DNA of 64,000 nucleotides from Mariniflexile litorale (GTDB lineage Bacteria > Bacteroidota > Bacteroidia > Flavobacteriales > Flavobacteriaceae), in the NCBI RefSeq assembly GCF_031128465.2, contig NZ_CP155618.1, positions 3,834,501-3,898,500 on the forward strand, given 5' to 3'. The position numbers were made by a program, and so were the translations under genes. Each line of letters starts with the position of its first letter. Position 1 is the stretch's first letter. The notes below the pieces were generated by a model. That model saw nothing but the letters and a program-made list of their open reading frames with translations, did not search any database and was not told the origin of the DNA. This document shows positions 50,977 through 59,863 of the stretch, in pieces.

Positions 50977-52722
50977 ATGATACAACATCAATCGCCAATT
51001 AGCGGAATAGATTCATTCCAAGATAAATATATTGCAACTGCTGGTTATGATAATCGCGTTATTCTTTGGGATCAAAAAACAAAGATGTCACTTGCAAGAG
51101 GATATCATGATCACTTAGCCAATTCATGTAAATTTAGTAACTGTGGAACCTTATTAGTTAGTGCTGGTAGTGACCATTTAGCAAGGCTTTGGGAAGTGCC
51201 ATCCATGAAATTATTAGCTGTTTTTTATGACCATAAAGATGATGTAGAAAAAATAGTTGTTTCTTCAGATGGTAAACATGTAGCAACTGCTTCAAGAGAT
51301 AATATAGTCCGCCTTTTTGCTTCAGACGGACGCTTAATACGCAGGTATATTGGACATGAAATGGATGTTATTTCTGTTGCATTTAGCGAGAATGGAAAAG
51401 AATTGATCTCTTGTGGAGATGATGGAACAATTCGCATATGGGATATTGATACGGGAATAGAAAAAAACAAATTAGAGTTTGGAGATATTGAAACCGACAC
51501 CATTTGCATTAAAAATGGAGTGATTTATGCAGGAAATGACGAAGGAACTATTTCGGTAATTATAAATCAAGAAGTCGCATTTAATATTTCGGTTCATAAG
51601 GCTGGAATAAAGAACATAACTTATGATGAGCAGTCAGACATGGTTTTAAGTTGTAGCTATGATTATAACGTTATGTTATGGCGCCCTGATGAGAAAGAAG
51701 GATTGGTACTAATCGAAAAAATAGAATGTCCGCTAGAGGTTTGGCTTCGCGCTTCTGTAATTGTAAATGCCAACACATTGGCTTTTGGAACCTTTGGGAA
51801 TACATATTGTAACTATTACAGAGATACAAAAACTTGGGACTTATCTACCGTTAATCCTACCTTTGGAGTAAATGCTGTTAGTGTTTTTAATAACCAAATA
51901 GTAACTATAGGTGATGAAGGTGCTATTTATTTGGATGGGAAGAAGCAGGTTGAATTAGGTAGTTTATGTAACTTTTTACTTTTGTTTGATACATTCGTAT
52001 TAACAGGTGGGCAAGCAGGCATTATTTTTAATGCCTTGACAGGCGAAGTGATATATAAGCATCATTCTCCTCTTAATTGCGGAACTTCTTTTAAAAAGGA
52101 AGGTAGGAAAATGGCAGTTATAGGAACTTATACCGGTGAGGGTGTTGTTTTAGAAATACGTAATGGAGCAGTTCTTTTTGTGGAAGAGATTGAGCTTCAT
52201 AACAATGCTATTAAGGGCTTAGCAAGTAATGATAAAATCCTTTTTAGTGTTTGTGCTACGAGTGCATGTGCCTTTTTTGACTTAGCCGATTTTAGAGTTA
52301 TTTCAAGAAATTTAAATGCGCATGATAAGATTGCAAATGGTGCTAGTGTTTCTAGAAACGGAACCTTTGTGAGCGTTAGCCGAGATTTAAAATTACGTAT
52401 TTGGAATACAGAAACATTCACTTCAGAAGTTATTGAGACACCTCATAATCATTCTTTAAAATGTGTTGCGGTTGGAGGCAAATATGATAACCTAGTAGGA
52501 ATAGGTTCTTACCACGGTAACACAAGTATATATAACTTAAAAACTAAAAAATGGGTTTGGCTTAAACGTTTTTCGACTTCAGGGATTTCAAGCGTCTATT
52601 ACGATAGGGGTAAAGAAATGTTTTTATTTTCATCTTATGATGGAAAAGTATATCAACTAGCTACTAAGGAATTTGAATCTCCTGTAATGACCTTAGATAG
52701 CTTAGAAAATGTTGCGGTTTAG
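50977..52722 (+). CDS. WD40-repeat protein, second of two in the cluster, ToxC-like candidate
   Basis: This 581-residue protein has classical WD blades: YIATAGYDNRVILWDQKTK, 'LLVSAGSDHLARLWEVPS', 'HVATASRDNIVRLFASDG', 'ELISCGDDGTIRIWDIDTG', 'MVLSCSYDYNVMLWRPD' and a C-terminal set ('FVSVSRDLKLRIWNTETF'). About 12-14 blades suggest two propellers. It is more canonical than the WD40 protein encoded at 48429, and they may be an ancient pair. It follows GTP cyclohydrolase II by 18 bases. No catalytic residues are recognised. Confidence 0.85.
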   Translation: MIQHQSPISGIDSFQDKYIATAGYDNRVILWDQKTKMSLARGYHDHLANSCKFSNCGTLLVSAGSDHLARLWEVPSMKLLAVFYDHKDDVEKIVVSSDGKHVATASRDNIVRLFASDGRLIRRYIGHEMDVISVAFSENGKELISCGDDGTIRIWDIDTGIEKNKLEFGDIETDTICIKNGVIYAGNDEGTISVIINQEVAFNISVHKAGIKNITYDEQSDMVLSCSYDYNVMLWRPDEKEGLVLIEKIECPLEVWLRASVIVNANTLAFGTFGNTYCNYYRDTKTWDLSTVNPTFGVNAVSVFNNQIVTIGDEGAIYLDGKKQVELGSLCNFLLLFDTFVLTGGQAGIIFNALTGEVIYKHHSPLNCGTSFKKEGRKMAVIGTYTGEGVVLEIRNGAVLFVEEIELHNNAIKGLASNDKILFSVCATSACAFFDLADFRVISRNLNAHDKIANGASVSRNGTFVSVSRDLKLRIWNTETFTSEVIETPHNHSLKCVAVGGKYDNLVGIGSYHGNTSIYNLKTKKWVWLKRFSTSGISSVYYDRGKEMFLFSSYDGKVYQLATKEFESPVMTLDSLENVAV

Positions 52723-52782
52723 ATTTTTTCATTTTAAACTATTGAAAAAACAAATTATATAATTCAATTTAATAAAAGCATT

Positions 52783-54858
52783 ATGATTTCTAATATCGAA
52801 ACCAATCATCAAATTACACAAATATGGCAACGTTTTTTAAGTTTTTCAACTTCTTTCAGGAATAGTACGATTCTTTTCTCTGCATTGGAATTGAATATTT
52901 TCGATTTTATTGATAAAGATGGATCAACTATTGAAGCTATTGCTTCTACTAAGAACATATCTAACATTTCGTGCGAACAACTGCTAAATGCATTGGTGTC
53001 ATTAAAATATATAATATTTTTTGAAGGAAAATATTACCCCAACGAAATAGATAGTATTGGGTATTTAAAAACAATTTCAGATGTTAGTTTTAGAAACGAT
53101 TTATTACTTCAAAAACAGGAAAATGAAGTCTGGTTAAATCTTGCTAAGATTGCTCGAGGTGAATACAAAGTACCTAAATCTTATTCTTCTGAATTGTTAG
53201 AAAATAACATTATGAAGTATAAGGGAATATTAAATGCGAACCTTAACGCGGCAGGATATTGCTTAAGTTCGGTTTCAGAATGTATTCGAGAACAAAAAAC
53301 GGTTTTAGATATTGGTGGAGGTGATGGTGTACATGCAAAAGTGCTATTAGCTATTAACCCTCAAATGAAACTTTCAGTTTTAGATCTTCCAAATTGCTTT
53401 GATGGCTGTGTAAACAATCTTTCTGAAGAAATAGAAAAGAAACAAGTAAAACTTGTGTCTGGAGATGCTTTAGCACTTGAACAGGACAAGAAATACGATT
53501 TGGTAACTTTAAATGAATTATTAGAAATTTTTTCTCGAAAGGATAAATTGAATATTCTAAAAAGTACTAGAAAACTATCTTCTAAAATTATTATAACTAA
53601 ATTTAGTTTACACGATACTGGCACAAGCCCTGGTGGTGGTGCCATTTTCTCATTGAGAATGTTTGTTAAATACCCTCAAAGTTACTTAAGTACTGATTCT
53701 GAAATCTCAGAATTATTAAAACTTGCGGGATATGATGATATTATTATTCATAGGATTCCTAATAAAAACAAAACAGTAATAATTGCTGGATTTGATAACC
53801 CTATACTAACATCCGATACAGAAAAAAATGCTGTAACGGATGCTTTGGGGATAGATAAATCAATGTTGGCAGCTTGGAATCATCATCTACAAAATGCCTG
53901 TAAATTTAGGTTGTCTAGTGTGTTTCAGGCAGCAGTTGAACTTAAATTGTTTAGCTATTTCAAACCTTTTATAGGTGTTAGCACAGAAGTGATTGCTAGC
54001 GAGATTCAAGTGGATCCGCTCATGCTAAGTTTATTGTTAAATAGTTACGTGGCTATGGGGTTACTAAAAAAAATAGGTCAAGATTATGTCGCTACAGATA
54101 TACTAGAACCAATTCTTTCAGACGAAAGAAGGGAGTCCTATTTAAATGAATTGCTTATCTATCAATCTGAAAATAAATCTTGGTTAAAAATGACAGAGAA
54201 GCTTCAAGGTTTAATTCCAAAGACTGTTTCTTTCGAAGATGACATGATTCAGGCCAATACAACTGAGTCCTATATAAGTTCGATAGAGCTGGCTAATAAA
54301 GATTTTGTTTCAAAATTATTAGCCACTATTTCCAAAAATTTAGAATCATCAGAATCTATTTTAGATATTGGTGGTGGACATGGCTTTCATGCGCGTTCTA
54401 TTTGTACTAGATACCCAAATAACACCGTCAGTATTTTAGATTTACCGTCTATGTTAGAAGTTACAAAAAAATTTTGTGATTCATTTATTGAAAGCGGAGC
54501 TATTCTACTTCATGCCGGTGATGCAACTAAATTTGACTTAGGGAAAACGTTTGACGTAATAATGATGAACGATATACTCCATTATTTTTCTCCAGATGAG
54601 GTACAGCTTATTCTAACGAATGTAAAGAATCACCTTAAGGTTGATGGGGTTTTGATAATTTCAGACTTTGCTTTAGACTTCCACAAAAATGTGTCTAATC
54701 ATATTTTTTCTATTAAAGCACATTTAAAAACAAAAAAAGGTCGAGTTCATAGTTTACAAAATTTAATGAACTATCTAAATAATTTAGAAATGGATCCATT
54801 TGAGTATCAAGAAATAGATAATAAATTAATTCTTTTATCAAAAAAAAGTATAAAATAA
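52783..54858 (+). CDS. Tandem (fused) SAM-dependent methyltransferase, two complete modules
   Basis: The 691-residue protein consists of two ~340-residue units, each with a winged-helix dimerisation domain followed by a Rossmann methyltransferase of the O-methyltransferase (Methyltransf_2) type. Motif I reads LDIGGGDGVHAKVL near 174-187 in the first and LDIGGGHGFHARSI near 527-540 in the second. Both have the acidic 'VLDLP/ILDLP' strand and an exit motif (VTLNELLEIFS; IMMNDILHYFS). Catalytic His residues are not clear. One polypeptide could make two methyl transfers, as two N-methylations are needed for toxoflavin (there by ToxA acting twice). A start 60 bases after the WD40 gene places it in the same operon. 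Confidence 0.88.
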   Translation: MISNIETNHQITQIWQRFLSFSTSFRNSTILFSALELNIFDFIDKDGSTIEAIASTKNISNISCEQLLNALVSLKYIIFFEGKYYPNEIDSIGYLKTISDVSFRNDLLLQKQENEVWLNLAKIARGEYKVPKSYSSELLENNIMKYKGILNANLNAAGYCLSSVSECIREQKTVLDIGGGDGVHAKVLLAINPQMKLSVLDLPNCFDGCVNNLSEEIEKKQVKLVSGDALALEQDKKYDLVTLNELLEIFSRKDKLNILKSTRKLSSKIIITKFSLHDTGTSPGGGAIFSLRMFVKYPQSYLSTDSEISELLKLAGYDDIIIHRIPNKNKTVIIAGFDNPILTSDTEKNAVTDALGIDKSMLAAWNHHLQNACKFRLSSVFQAAVELKLFSYFKPFIGVSTEVIASEIQVDPLMLSLLLNSYVAMGLLKKIGQDYVATDILEPILSDERRESYLNELLIYQSENKSWLKMTEKLQGLIPKTVSFEDDMIQANTTESYISSIELANKDFVSKLLATISKNLESSESILDIGGGHGFHARSICTRYPNNTVSILDLPSMLEVTKKFCDSFIESGAILLHAGDATKFDLGKTFDVIMMNDILHYFSPDEVQLILTNVKNHLKVDGVLIISDFALDFHKNVSNHIFSIKAHLKTKKGRVHSLQNLMNYLNNLEMDPFEYQEIDNKLILLSKKSIK

Positions 54859-55040
54859 TAAGTTTCCTTTTCCATTTGACTTAAATATTTATTGAGAGTT
54901 TCCTTTTTATGCGTCGACGCATTTGTATGTAAAATACGAGTGAGTAAAATTTATGCAGCGGATGAATTTCTATCAGATTATTTAAAAGGCGTATTCGTAC
55001 GCGTTTTTAAACTATTAATATTAACTAAAACACTACAAAC
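54859..55040. other. Leader between methyltransferase and tyrosinase genes, with a repeat fragment
   Basis: The gap contains CTTTTTATGCGTCGACG at 54903-54919, identical over 16 bases to part of repeat copy D (60089-60104), and no convincing gene. It separates the tox-like half of the cluster from the tyrosinase half and may mark an old joining point. The match is short. Confidence 0.35.
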
Positions 55041-56546
55041 ATGGGTAATTCAACTACAGCAGCAACATGGTACGGAGGAATTCGTCAAATGTTCACACAA
55101 ACAGATATCGATCATATGAAGCCTCATGGCATTCTATTAAATGACTATGATTCAGTAAAATCTAAAGCATCTGGAATATACGGGCAATTAGCAGCTGGAA
55201 ATATGCCACCTGGTAACCCTTGGCCTAAAAGTCAAGTGCAGACATTTTTAGATTGGTTTTCTAATGGGTGTCCAAAAGGAACACCTACAAAAAAATCAGC
55301 TGCTAGCCTTAAAATGATGGCTACTGTAAGTGCAACTCGTATAAGAAAAGATGTTACTAACTTATCTGAAACGGAGTTAGCAACTCTTAAAAAAGCATTT
55401 ATTGGAGTTATGAAATTAGACATAACCAATCCAAATAGTTACTTCATGCAAGCTGGATTACATGGTTTGCCAAACCCATTTTGTATGCATCATGTACCAC
55501 GATACAATCCTTGGCATCGAGCTTTTATCTATAATTTTGAAAACGCACTAAGAAGTATTCGTGGGTGTGAGGATGTTACCATGCCATATTGGGATTTATT
55601 TAATGATTTTCCGGATATATTAAACCAACAACCTTTTGATAGCTATACACTTCCAGAAACGCTAAATGCTAACTATCCTAAAGGGTACAAAACACGGAGA
55701 AACCAGTTAAAACAAATAGAAGCCAATTTTAAGCAATACGATGTGTTAACTGATTTTACACGTGCAAAAACCCAATTAGATTGGGAAGATTATCATGGTG
55801 GACACGCGTTTAGTGCGCCTAATGATACGTCTATACAAGCTCATGACTCTGGCCATGTTTCTATTGGACCAACTATGGCAGACCAAAACGTTGCAGCATT
55901 CGATCCTATTTTTTGGTTTTACCATTGTAATATAGATCGTATGTTCTGGGAGTGGCAAAAAAAGATGTACGCCACAGACATTAATGGCTTACTCTCAACA
56001 ATTACTACAACAGACAGTAGAAATGTTTTTACCATTCCTGTTTTAGAGAGCATCCCACCATTTACAGACACTGCGCCACATTTGAATACAATTAAGATTG
56101 TGGACTCAATCGTAAACTTAGATGTAGATTATGTTTCACCAGTTACTGCAACAAAAGACTTAGCTATGGCATCATTTGAAACAAAACGTAGAGGCTCTGT
56201 AGCAGCTTCAGCAAAATTCCAAGTCGATACAGATATTGCTAACGTACGTGTTAAAGGTATCAATCGTATTAAAATACCTGGAAGCTTTAAGGTACACTTA
56301 TTAAAAGATGGAAAAGTTATAGCATCAAAAGCCTTTTTTCAACCTTCAGAAGTCGATAAATGTCCAAATTGTGTTGAAAATCCAATGGTTCATATGGATT
56401 TTAAAATTCCATTAAAAACAATAAAATCTGGAAAATTAGAAACTTGGATAGAACCGATAGATCATGCTCCATTTGGTGATCATTTTCCGCATAAAATGAT
56501 GGGTAACCCAACTATTAATGTAAGGTTGTTATTAAGAAATGAATAA
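55041..56546 (+). CDS. Tyrosinase / polyphenol oxidase family type-3 copper protein
   Basis: The 501-residue protein has both copper sites of the tyrosinase family. CuA has LHGL (His 141), CMHHVPRYNPWHRAF (His 150/151 and His 159). CuB has AHDSGHVSIG (His 268 and 272) and FWFYHCNIDRMFWEW (His 295). C148, two residues before the first His of the pair, could form a thioether bridge. The C-terminal ~150 residues form a beta-domain typical of PPO C-termini. No signal peptide is visible. It oxidises phenols or o-diphenols, or possibly an aminophenol- or pyrimidine-like intermediate of this pathway. Genes for a CxxCH lipoprotein and a Cys-rich membrane protein follow. Confidence 0.92.
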   Translation: MGNSTTAATWYGGIRQMFTQTDIDHMKPHGILLNDYDSVKSKASGIYGQLAAGNMPPGNPWPKSQVQTFLDWFSNGCPKGTPTKKSAASLKMMATVSATRIRKDVTNLSETELATLKKAFIGVMKLDITNPNSYFMQAGLHGLPNPFCMHHVPRYNPWHRAFIYNFENALRSIRGCEDVTMPYWDLFNDFPDILNQQPFDSYTLPETLNANYPKGYKTRRNQLKQIEANFKQYDVLTDFTRAKTQLDWEDYHGGHAFSAPNDTSIQAHDSGHVSIGPTMADQNVAAFDPIFWFYHCNIDRMFWEWQKKMYATDINGLLSTITTTDSRNVFTIPVLESIPPFTDTAPHLNTIKIVDSIVNLDVDYVSPVTATKDLAMASFETKRRGSVAASAKFQVDTDIANVRVKGINRIKIPGSFKVHLLKDGKVIASKAFFQPSEVDKCPNCVENPMVHMDFKIPLKTIKSGKLETWIEPIDHAPFGDHFPHKMMGNPTINVRLLLRNE

Positions 56547-56594
56547 ATGATTAAAAAATGAACCTATACTAATAATCATCCAAATATAACTATA

Positions 56595-58193
56595 ATGAAA
56601 TTAAATAAATTAATGTTGTTTGCAAGTACTATTATAAAAACACTAGCACTTTGTATAGTCTTATTAAGCTGGTCTTGTAATCAAAACAAGACCAGTGAAT
56701 ATGTAGCTCTGGAGGCTCCAGCACAATTTTCGTCTAGCATTCCAGTAGATGTAGATCCTGCTTTACAAAAAGCATTGATAGATGCTGGAGATATTTACCA
56801 ACTTAATGAGATGTATAATATTTATAGTTGGCAAGCGCTAATAGCTATAAATTGGCCTTTAGATGCTAATGGCATTCCGCTTAAAAACTTTACAGATGCA
56901 GGATCACCTGCTTGGTTAAAATGGAAAGAAGCATTTCAGGTCTATCGTGCTGATGGTAAACAACCAGCAGCTTGGAATAGTCCAAGAAAAGATACTGGTT
57001 TGGGGCTTAACCCAAGCATATTAAATGATAGTGATTCAAGAATTTTACTAATAACTAATACTCCAGCACATAATGTCAATAATATAGCAGACGAAACCGA
57101 TCAGGCATTTGCTGGAAAACTATTTGACCAAAACGGTAATGTTGTTGTTTATGAAGTATTAATGAATAAAGAAGAATTTGACTATGTTGTAGAAAACAAG
57201 CTTTATAATATTAATGGACAAATAGAATTTTCTAAAACAAATACCGAAGCTAATTTTCCTAAAGGAAACTTTGAAAAACAAGAACTTGGTGCAACAGAGA
57301 TTAAACTTGCTTGGAAAATCTTAGAAAACTCAGATATTAAAGAACGCTATTTTAAAGATAAAGGCTATATCATAAATGAAATAATAAAGAAACCAGAACT
57401 AGTTGATATTGGACTAATTGGATTTCATATTAGTCAAAAAACACCAACAGGAAAACAATGGGTTTGGTCAACGTTTGAGCATATTGATAATTTAGACCAG
57501 AATATAACCAACGTTGGAGGTCAGAATAAAGTCATTCACCCAACACTTACAAATCCAGATTGCGAAATATGTCCTGTAAATGTTGATGTAACTAATGGTG
57601 GAAGCAAATATTCCTCGCATATCACAGAACATGGCAATTATTGGAACATTACAAGAGACACGTTAAATTATTATACCGATGACACCAAGCTAATGAAAAC
57701 CCAATCTAAGCGTATGATTGATATTCCTGTTCGTGTAAAACAAATCAATAACATGATGCAAAATTATTTTAAACAACAGGGAAGTGTCTGGCAATATTAC
57801 CAATTAATAGATACACAATACCCCTTAAATCAAAATGCAAAACCTGGTATAAGTACAGCTACAGAATACCATTTACCAGAAAGTGTGATTAACAAACCAG
57901 GAGGGAAGCCTAATTTAATATTTCTAACCAATATCTCTATGGAAACCTTTTTTCAAGGAGGGAATCAAATAGCTGGACTTATGGAAAACTCAACGTCTAA
58001 TATGACCATTTTTGGTACAGAAAGTTGTATGGGTTGCCATTCTAGTGCAAACTTGATTAATAACTATACGATTACTAAACAAGGGGTTGTAGAAAATATA
58101 AATGGTGACCAATTATCTGGTGACTTTAGTTGGTTGCTCAATAAAGCCTCTTGGGAAAAAGGTGTGCCTAAACCAGCACCAAAAAAGGAATAG
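56595..58193 (+). CDS. Lipoprotein with C-terminal CxxCH, cytochrome-c-like tyrosinase partner
   Basis: The 532-residue protein has a lipoprotein signal with lipobox LSWSC (Cys 28) and a large globular domain. A single haem-c-type motif SCMGCHSSAN lies at about 477-486, close to the C-terminus. The signature 'NIYSWQALIAINWPLDANG' and 'FHISQKTPTGKQWVWSTFEH' mark an uncharacterised family of proteins often met beside oxidases. One CxxCH suggests a single c-type haem attached outside the cytoplasm, so it may pass electrons to or from a phenol oxidation reaction. It starts 48 bases after the tyrosinase gene. The tyrosinase itself shows no export signal, so direct contact is uncertain. Confidence 0.7.
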   Translation: MKLNKLMLFASTIIKTLALCIVLLSWSCNQNKTSEYVALEAPAQFSSSIPVDVDPALQKALIDAGDIYQLNEMYNIYSWQALIAINWPLDANGIPLKNFTDAGSPAWLKWKEAFQVYRADGKQPAAWNSPRKDTGLGLNPSILNDSDSRILLITNTPAHNVNNIADETDQAFAGKLFDQNGNVVVYEVLMNKEEFDYVVENKLYNINGQIEFSKTNTEANFPKGNFEKQELGATEIKLAWKILENSDIKERYFKDKGYIINEIIKKPELVDIGLIGFHISQKTPTGKQWVWSTFEHIDNLDQNITNVGGQNKVIHPTLTNPDCEICPVNVDVTNGGSKYSSHITEHGNYWNITRDTLNYYTDDTKLMKTQSKRMIDIPVRVKQINNMMQNYFKQQGSVWQYYQLIDTQYPLNQNAKPGISTATEYHLPESVINKPGGKPNLIFLTNISMETFFQGGNQIAGLMENSTSNMTIFGTESCMGCHSSANLINNYTITKQGVVENINGDQLSGDFSWLLNKASWEKGVPKPAPKKE

Positions 58194-58218
58194 GTAAGCC
58201 AATTAAAAAACAATTCAG

Positions 58219-58683
58219 ATGGAAAATTTAAAAAAGACATCGTGTACTTGCAGTAAGCTTCATCCATTAAAAAAATCAACTTCAAGTGGGGATAAAAAAA
58301 TGAATGTTCTAAATATTTTATCTGGCGTTTTATTGTTTCTCTTTCCTAAATGTCCACTATGTTGGGCTGCTTACGCTTCTATATTTAGCTTTGTAGGCAT
58401 AGAACAGGTTAGTATTAATACCAATTGGAGATTTTTAATTCTTGGTATATTTTTATTGGGTAGCTTTTTCTTATTACGAAAACATTATTTAAACAAATCA
58501 TGGTTTAGCATTATTCTATATGGTTTAGGGATGTCTTTATTGCTTACAACTTACTATTTAAATTATTCAGAAACTTGGTTATTGTATTTAGTTTTGTTTT
58601 TAATTCTATTAAGTAATATTTCTATCCGCAATGATCATAAACTTATGAAATTGTTTAAACGTTCTTTTGAGGCTTCAACCTAA
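58219..58683 (+). CDS. Small Cys-containing membrane protein, MerC-like, possible copper handling
   Basis: The 154-residue protein has an N-terminal soluble stretch with SCTCSKLH, then four membrane segments. The first includes FLFPKCPLCWAAYASIFSF near 42-60, with a C-P-x-C pair inside the membrane, as in MerC-like and some copper/mercury transport proteins. It follows the CxxCH lipoprotein by 25 bases and is the last gene of the cluster. Delivery of copper to the tyrosinase, or of haem/metal to the lipoprotein, is a reasonable guess. The family is not firmly identified. Confidence 0.65.
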   Translation: MENLKKTSCTCSKLHPLKKSTSSGDKKMNVLNILSGVLLFLFPKCPLCWAAYASIFSFVGIEQVSINTNWRFLILGIFLLGSFFLLRKHYLNKSWFSIILYGLGMSLLLTTYYLNYSETWLLYLVLFLILLSNISIRNDHKLMKLFKRSFEAST

Positions 58684-58783
58684 AGTAAGTATAGTATAGA
58701 AAAGGGATAATAAAGATGTGATTTTACAATGTTTCCTAAAATATAGCGAATAAGCCGTTAATTGTTTCCAAATATAGATAGAT

Positions 58784-59145
58784 AATGTTTTAAAAAAATC
58801 TGCGAAGCAAACCGCTTATAAGTGTAATGACCCTAGTTCTAATTATTCTTATGAAAACGAGTACTCCTGGGATATTTTACATAATACTACATTATATAGC
58901 TATATAGCTGTCAAATGGTTTCATAATGATGGTAAACGCTATTTTAATTATGAACCATCCACTGGATAATCCATAATTAAAAATGCACTATAATGTTCTG
59001 CGTTATGTAACTTTGCTTTGGTAAAAGCGAAGTTGTTTCCTCAATTTTCTTTGATTTTTTTCTTTCTAAAGCTTCTTTAAAATGTAATGGAATACGCTTT
59101 GCCCGAAGCGACGATAGGAGTGAAGTGGTAAGGTGTATGGAATGG
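58784..59145 (+). repeat. Dispersed structured repeat, copy C (right border of the cluster)
   Basis: The 5' half matches copy B closely: GCGAAGCAAACCGCTTATAA, CCTAGTTCTAATTATTC, ATAATACTACATTATA, CATCCACTGGATAA, CACTATAATG, GCGTTATG. The middle part (AAAGCAGGG and the AAAAGGTCT hairpin) is missing; the right end is a diverged GATAGGAGTGAAG...GTATGGAATGG. Copies B and C are in the same orientation and enclose the 46.6-58.7 kb cluster. The remaining gap before parD (58684-58783 and 59146-59246) shows no further gene; 58741-58756 contains TAGCGAATAAGCC, a possible extra fragment. Confidence 0.75.
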
Positions 59146-59246
59146 AAATAATTACTAAATACATAAAATTTGATTTGTTTAATTTTTTTAATATTCAATC
59201 GAATACACTATATTGCATCAATAGTATGATTATTAAAACAAAAAAC

Positions 59247-59504
59247 ATGTCAACAGTTAGAAAAACAATAACATTTACTGAAAAACAAGATAAGTGGATA
59301 AAATCACGAATTGAAGTTGGAGAATTTACTAATGATAGTGAATATCTTCGTGATTTAGTAAGACGAGATCAGGCAAAAAACGCTAAATTTTCCGCACTAA
59401 AAGCTGCTATAACAGAAGGTATGGAAAGCGGCATTAGCAATAAATCTGTCCCAGATATTATGAAAGAAGTCGAAGAACGTATGCGAGCAGATGGGCGTTT
59501 ATAA
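59247..59504 (+). CDS. parD: ParD-type antitoxin
   Basis: The 85-residue protein starts at MSTVRKTITF, the usual family length; a longer frame to 59133 runs into repeat copy C. 'RKTITFTEKQDKWIKSRIEV' and 'GEFTNDSEYLRDLVRRDQAK' form a ribbon-helix-helix DNA-binding N-terminus, and the acidic C-terminal helix 'DIMKEVEERMRADG' is the toxin-binding end. It overlaps the ParE gene by 14 bases. Such antitoxins repress their own operon. The pair lies alone between repeat copies C and D, typical of a stabilising module. Confidence 0.9.
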   Translation: MSTVRKTITFTEKQDKWIKSRIEVGEFTNDSEYLRDLVRRDQAKNAKFSALKAAITEGMESGISNKSVPDIMKEVEERMRADGRL

Positions 59505-59781
59505 AGTATCTGGAAAGGCAGAAAGTGATCTTACCAAAATGTACGAATATGGAATAGAAACATTTGGATTAAAACAGGCGCAAGCATATTTATTTGGAAT
59601 ACACGATATTTTTCAAGTTTTATCAGATAATATCAATCTTGGACGCGATGCCTCAGAATTTGTAATATCTTTAAAAAGGTTTTCTTATAAATCTCACACT
59701 ATTTTTTATTTGGCTACAGATATTGATATTTTAATTGTTCGTATACTAAACCAAAGTATGGATTATGAAAATAATTTATAA
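59491..59781 (+). CDS. parE: ParE-type toxin (RelE/ParE superfamily)
   Basis: The 96-residue protein reads YKVSGKAESDLTKMYEYGIE, GLKQAQAYLFGIHDIFQVLS, and ends SLKRFSYKSHTIFYLA...ILIVRILNQSMDYENNL. This is the ParE layout (A..DL..I..Y....G..QA..Y ... R...Y.SH.I.Y......I.I.RIL....D). ParE family toxins act on DNA gyrase; RelE-like RNase activity is the alternative in the superfamily. It starts inside parD, so the two are coupled. It is complete and should be active. Confidence 0.9.
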   Translation: MGVYKVSGKAESDLTKMYEYGIETFGLKQAQAYLFGIHDIFQVLSDNINLGRDASEFVISLKRFSYKSHTIFYLATDIDILIVRILNQSMDYENNL

Positions 59782-59863
59782 CTATTGATTTTTCTTTTCA
59801 TAATTACAATAAAACTAACATTTTTAATGTTACAAAAACATTTTATATAATTTCAAATCTGAA

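Noticed and set aside
54892-55119. Small + frame between the methyltransferase and tyrosinase genes
   Set aside because: It overlaps the tyrosinase start, has repeat-like sequence in its first part and odd composition. No ribosome site or family supports it.
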